Source: Pseudomonas sp. S04
GTDB lineage: Bacteria; Pseudomonadota; Gammaproteobacteria; Pseudomonadales; Pseudomonadaceae
Assembly: GCF_009834545.1 (NCBI RefSeq)
Contig: NZ_CP019427.1
Coordinates: forward strand, 5,090,001 to 5,154,000
Length of the DNA stretch: 64,000 nucleotides
Direction: 5' to 3'
The position numbers were made by a program, and so were the translations under genes. Positions 61,007 to 64,000 of this stretch are shown piece after piece; within the stretch, counting starts at the first letter, position 1; every line of letters begins with the position of its first letter. The notes under the pieces were generated by a model, which worked only from the letters and a program-made list of their open reading frames with translations, was not told the origin of the DNA and did not search any database.

Positions 61007-61780
61007 ATGTTAATCAGCCACTTCCACCATGGCCCGGTCAGCGCCCATCCGCGGGATTACCCGGATGGCGCGCATCAGGAGCGACATATCCATCGCGAGG
61101 CGCAATTGCTGTACGCCATGTGCGGCACCATGCGCGTGGTCACGGCCCAAGGTGCGTGGGTGATTCCGCCGACACGGGCGGTGTGGATTGCACCGTGGAT
61201 CGAGCACGAGATCTTCATGTCGGGCAAGGTCTGCATGCGCTCGCTGTTCATTGACCCCGAACTGTCACCCGCCAACCTCAGCCAATGCTGCGTACTGGCC
61301 GTCACCCCGTTGCTGCGCGAGCTGATCCTGAAGGCGGTGCAAGCCCCCCGCCATGCAAAGAACCCGCTGATCCAACAGTTGATGCTCGAAGAAATTGCCG
61401 GCCTGGAAAACCTCCCGCTGCACATCCCCATGCCCGAGGACCGACGCTTGCAAGGGATCTGCATGGCCCTGCTGCAAACCCCCGACCATCCCAATACCCT
61501 GGAAGATTGGGCGCAACAGGTCGGTGCCAGTTCACGCACCCTGGCGCGACTGTTCCAGCAACAGTTGAAGATGAGCTTCAACGCCTGGCGCCAGCAACTG
61601 CGCCTGATGGAAGCCCTGCCGCGACTGATCGCCGGGCAAAGCGTGCAGAGCGTTGCCGATCAATTGGGCTATGGCAGTGCCCGAGCCTTCAGCGCGATGT
61701 TCCGGCGGTTGCTGGGGCACAACCCCCGGGAATACCTCGGCGCGCTGAATCAGCTCAGCGCGATCAATGCATCTCGGTAA
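61007..61780 (+). CDS. AraC-family regulator with cupin sensor (257 aa)
   Basis: The N-terminal cupin (RHIHREAQLLYAMCGTMRV, WVIPPTRAVWIAPWIEH) precedes a double helix-turn-helix (DWAQQVGASSRTLARLFQQQ and VADQLGYGSARAFSAMFRR). It closely follows the pattern of the small regulators that pair with drug- or metabolite-efflux MFS genes. The ATG has a weak ribosome site. Its last 17 bases overlap the end of the convergent LysE gene. Confidence 0.88.
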   Translation: MLISHFHHGPVSAHPRDYPDGAHQERHIHREAQLLYAMCGTMRVVTAQGAWVIPPTRAVWIAPWIEHEIFMSGKVCMRSLFIDPELSPANLSQCCVLAVTPLLRELILKAVQAPRHAKNPLIQQLMLEEIAGLENLPLHIPMPEDRRLQGICMALLQTPDHPNTLEDWAQQVGASSRTLARLFQQQLKMSFNAWRQQLRLMEALPRLIAGQSVQSVADQLGYGSARAFSAMFRRLLGHNPREYLGALNQLSAINASR

Positions 61781-62393
61781 AGGCCAGCTTCACACCGATG
61801 GCGATCAGCACCACCCCCATCATGCGATCGAACCAGTGCCCCATGCGGGCAAATCCGGCGCGCACTCGCTGCTGGCTGAACAGCATCGCCACCAGGCAGA
61901 ACCAGATGGCAGTCGCCACGGCCAGGTAGATGCCATAGCCGGCCTGAATCGACAGCGGCGTATGCGGGTTGATCACCACGGTGAACAGGGACAGGAAGAA
62001 CAGCGTGGCCTTGGGGTTCAGGCCGTTGGTGACGAAGCCCGAGGTAAAGGCGCCGCGCGCCGTACGAACGCCGGCTTCCTTGTGCAGGTCTTCAGTGGCT
62101 GGCTTGGCCGGCTGCGCGCGCAGGGCCTTGTAGCCGATGTACAGCAAGTAGGCCGCCGCCAGCCACTTCAGGGCGTTGAACAGCACGATCGACTGCGACA
62201 CGATCAAGCCGATGCCCAGCAACGAGTAACCCACGTGCAGGAAGATCGCGCTGCCTACCCCCAACGCCGTCCAGGTACCCGCGCGCCGACCGTGGGTCAC
62301 GGACTCGCGCACCACCACGGCAAAGTCCGGACCGGGACTTGCGACGGCCAGCAGGTGAATCAGGGCAACAGTCAAAAACTCTGTCCAGTACAT
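61764..62393 (-). CDS. LysE/RhtB-family exporter (209 aa)
   Basis: Six hydrophobic segments and the family start ALIHLLAVASPGPDFAVVVR identify an amino-acid or small-metabolite exporter of the inner membrane. FVTNGLNPKATLFFLSLF is the second family signature. The substrate is unknown. The start is at the ATG 62393, divergent from the dehydrogenase gene. Confidence 0.9.
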   Translation of the reverse strand: MYWTEFLTVALIHLLAVASPGPDFAVVVRESVTHGRRAGTWTALGVGSAIFLHVGYSLLGIGLIVSQSIVLFNALKWLAAAYLLYIGYKALRAQPAKPATEDLHKEAGVRTARGAFTSGFVTNGLNPKATLFFLSLFTVVINPHTPLSIQAGYGIYLAVATAIWFCLVAMLFSQQRVRAGFARMGHWFDRMMGVVLIAIGVKLAFTEMH

Positions 62394-62484
62394 TGGAGCT
62401 CCTTGAGGGCAAGCGTAACTATTTATTTCATCTGGTAGGCTCGGCAGATTACGCCTTCAGACTCACGCGCAAAAGGTACAGTTA

Positions 62485-63450
62485 ATGACGAACAATCGCC
62501 GCGCCGTTTTCCTTGATCACCCATCACTGGACTTGGGCGACCTCGACCTCAGTGCATTGCGCGACTGCTTCAGCGAACTGCAACTGTTCGCCCAGACCGA
62601 GCCCGGACAAGTGGCCGAACGCCTGCAAGGCGCCACGGTGGCGATCACCAACAAGATAATGATCGATGCCAGTGCCATGGCCGCCAATCCGGACCTGAAA
62701 CTGATCCTGATCACCGCCACCGGTACCAATAACGTCGACCTCGCCGCCGCCCGCGCCCAGGGGATTACCGTGTGCAACTGCCAGGGCTACGGCACACCGT
62801 CGGTGGCCCAGCACACGATCATGCTGCTGCTCAACCTGGCCACCCGCCTGGGTGACTATCGCCAGGCCGTCGACGCAGGCCGCTGGCAGCAGGCCAAGCA
62901 GTTCTGCCTGCTGGACTACCCAATTGTCGAGTTGCAAGGCAAAACCCTCGGTCTGCTCGGCCACGGCGAACTGGGCGGTGCGGTGGCGCGACTGGCCGAA
63001 GCCTTTGGCATGCGGGTGGTCTCGGGCCAGCTTCCTGGCCGCCCAGCCCGGATCGACCGGATGCCGCTGGATGAGTTGCTGCCCCAGGTCGACGCCCTGA
63101 CCCTGCACTGCCCGCTCAACGAACACACTCGCCACTTCATCGGCGCCCGCGAACTGGCGCTGCTCAAGCCCGGCGCTTTCGTGGTCAACACGGCGCGTGG
63201 AGGCCTGATCGATGAACAGGCGTTGGCCTATGCCTTGCGCAGTGGCCACCTGGGAGGGGCAGCCAGCGATGTGCTGAGCGTCGAGCCGCCGACCGCCGGC
63301 AATCCGCTGCTGGCCAGCGATATCCCGCGCCTGATCGTCACCCCGCACAACGCCTGGGGCAGCCGCGAAGCGCGCCAACGGATCGTCGGCCAGTTGAGCG
63401 AAAATGCCCGGGGCTTTTTCAGCGGTACACCGCTGCGGGTCGTCAGTTGA
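62485..63450 (+). CDS. D-2-hydroxyacid dehydrogenase, HprA/GRHPR-like (321 aa)
   Basis: The NAD(P)-binding loop is GHGELG (residues 159-164). The catalytic Arg238 (NTARGG), Glu267 (SVEPP) and His288 (TPHNAWGS) are all present. It should reduce hydroxypyruvate or glyoxylate, or oxidise the matching hydroxyacids. The residues after the second strand (VVSGQLPGRP) lack the Asp typical of NAD specificity and have an Arg, hinting at NADP use. The ATG follows AAAGGTACAG. Confidence 0.88.
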   Translation: MTNNRRAVFLDHPSLDLGDLDLSALRDCFSELQLFAQTEPGQVAERLQGATVAITNKIMIDASAMAANPDLKLILITATGTNNVDLAAARAQGITVCNCQGYGTPSVAQHTIMLLLNLATRLGDYRQAVDAGRWQQAKQFCLLDYPIVELQGKTLGLLGHGELGGAVARLAEAFGMRVVSGQLPGRPARIDRMPLDELLPQVDALTLHCPLNEHTRHFIGARELALLKPGAFVVNTARGGLIDEQALAYALRSGHLGGAASDVLSVEPPTAGNPLLASDIPRLIVTPHNAWGSREARQRIVGQLSENARGFFSGTPLRVVS

Positions 63451-63483
63451 TAAACTGCCGCACTTTTTTTCAAGGAGCAGAGT

Positions 63484-64000
63484 ATGGATCCGCGCAGTGA
63501 AGTACTGCTTCGACAGGCTGAATTGTTTCAAGGCAACGTGCTGCTGGCCGGTTTGCCTGCCGACGACTTGCTGGGAAAGTTGCCCGACGCCCATGGCTGG
63601 TGCTGGCACGCCGGCGATCAGGCGGCCCTGGACGCGCGTTTTGCCGAGCGCAGCCATTTCGGGGTGAACGCGCCCACGCGTGAGTTTGCAACGGCGGTGC
63701 TGTTCCTGCCCAAGTCCAAGGACCTGACCGACTACATCCTCAACGCCCTCGCCTCGCGCCTGGCCGGTTGTGAACTGTACCTGGTGGGGGAAAAACGCAG
63801 CGGCATCGAAGGCGCCGCCAAGCAGCTCAACCCATTCGGCAAACCACGCAAGCTCGACAGCGCGCGGCACTGCCAGTTGTGGCAAGTGACCGTGGCCAAT
63901 GCACCTCAAGCCAAGTCCCTGGAAAGCCTGGCGCAGACGTATGAGTTGCCGCTGGCCGAAGGCCCGTTGACGGTCATCAGCCTGCCGGGAGTGTTCAGCC
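63484..64000 (+). CDS. rsmC: Class I methyltransferase, RsmC-like, 3' end cut by the window
   Basis: The frame is open from the ATG at 63484 (preceded by AAGGAGCAGAG) to the window end, giving 172 codons. The visible part is the catalytically degenerate N-terminal domain of RsmC-type 16S rRNA (guanine-1207-N2) methyltransferases: [16 protein letters not shown] at the start, then [19 protein letters not shown] and [18 protein letters not shown]. The SAM-binding and catalytic NPPF motifs would lie beyond the window, so the assignment rests on this half. Confidence 0.85.
   Translation, partial: MDPRSEVLLRQAELFQGNVLLAGLPADDLLGKLPDAHGWCWHAGDQAALDARFAERSHFGVNAPTREFATAVLFLPKSKDLTDYILNALASRLAGCELYLVGEKRSGIEGAAKQLNPFGKPRKLDSARHCQLWQVTVANAPQAKSLESLAQTYELPLAEGPLTVISLPGVFS

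Overview
The window is a GC-rich chromosomal segment of a fluorescent Pseudomonas, most likely of the P. fluorescens group. The evidence is the uninterrupted division and cell-wall (dcw) cluster in Pseudomonas order, an rnpB gene of Pseudomonas type, the order sspB-sspA-petCBA-rpsI-rplM, an OprD-family porin, a 451-residue TrpRS with a C-terminal extension, and repeated Pseudomonas-type REP palindromes. No tRNA, rRNA, CRISPR array, phage or transposase gene was found.

Layout. 1-4.8 kb: the end of a metal-type sensor kinase, a small exported protein, an OprD-family porin and a membrane diguanylate cyclase. 4.9-22.8 kb (minus strand): mraZ-rsmH-ftsL-ftsI-murE-murF-mraY-murD-ftsW-murG-murC-ddlB-ftsQ-ftsA-ftsZ-lpxC, with a promoter and a three-copy MraZ operator upstream. 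Most junctions overlap by 1-11 bases, so the genes are probably translationally coupled. 23.1-28.1 kb: rnpB, rsmI, and the divergent lpoA-yraN-gmhA-dolP set. 28.2-33.1 kb (minus): sspB-sspA, the cytochrome bc1 genes petA-petB-petC, and rplM-rpsI. 33.3-36.7 kb: an aldo/keto reductase, an LCAD-like acyl-CoA dehydrogenase and a divergent GlxA/AraC regulator.

36.8-42.3 kb is the most unusual part. Four plus-strand genes lie between the GlxA/AraC regulator and zapE-trpS, which as far as I recall are close neighbours in P. aeruginosa (PA4434-PA4439). They encode a flavin amino-acid 2-monooxygenase of the IaaM/DavB type, a nitrilase-fold amidase, an 11-helix membrane protein built from an internal duplication, and an asparaginase-fold amidohydrolase. 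The first gene looks richer in A+T than its surroundings, and its ribosome-binding site lies in the arm of a perfect 10-bp hairpin. I infer an uncharacterised pathway in which an amino acid is oxidatively decarboxylated to an amide and the amide is then hydrolysed. The substrate cannot be read from the sequence.

42.3-48.7 kb: zapE, trpS, an alpha/beta hydrolase, zapG/yhcB, an OmpA-type lipoprotein, a metallo-beta-lactamase-fold hydrolase, a small DUF6434 protein and ogt. 48.8-51.3 kb: a class III aminotransferase with a divergent LysR regulator. 51.3-59.6 kb: a MalT-type regulator, a DUF1329 protein, a DUF1302 outer-membrane protein and an AlkK-like acyl-CoA ligase, resembling the P. putida PP_0763-PP_0767 fatty-acid locus. 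59.7-64 kb: an MFS transporter with a divergent AraC regulator, a LysE-type exporter, a D-2-hydroxyacid dehydrogenase and the start of an rsmC-like methyltransferase gene that runs off the window.
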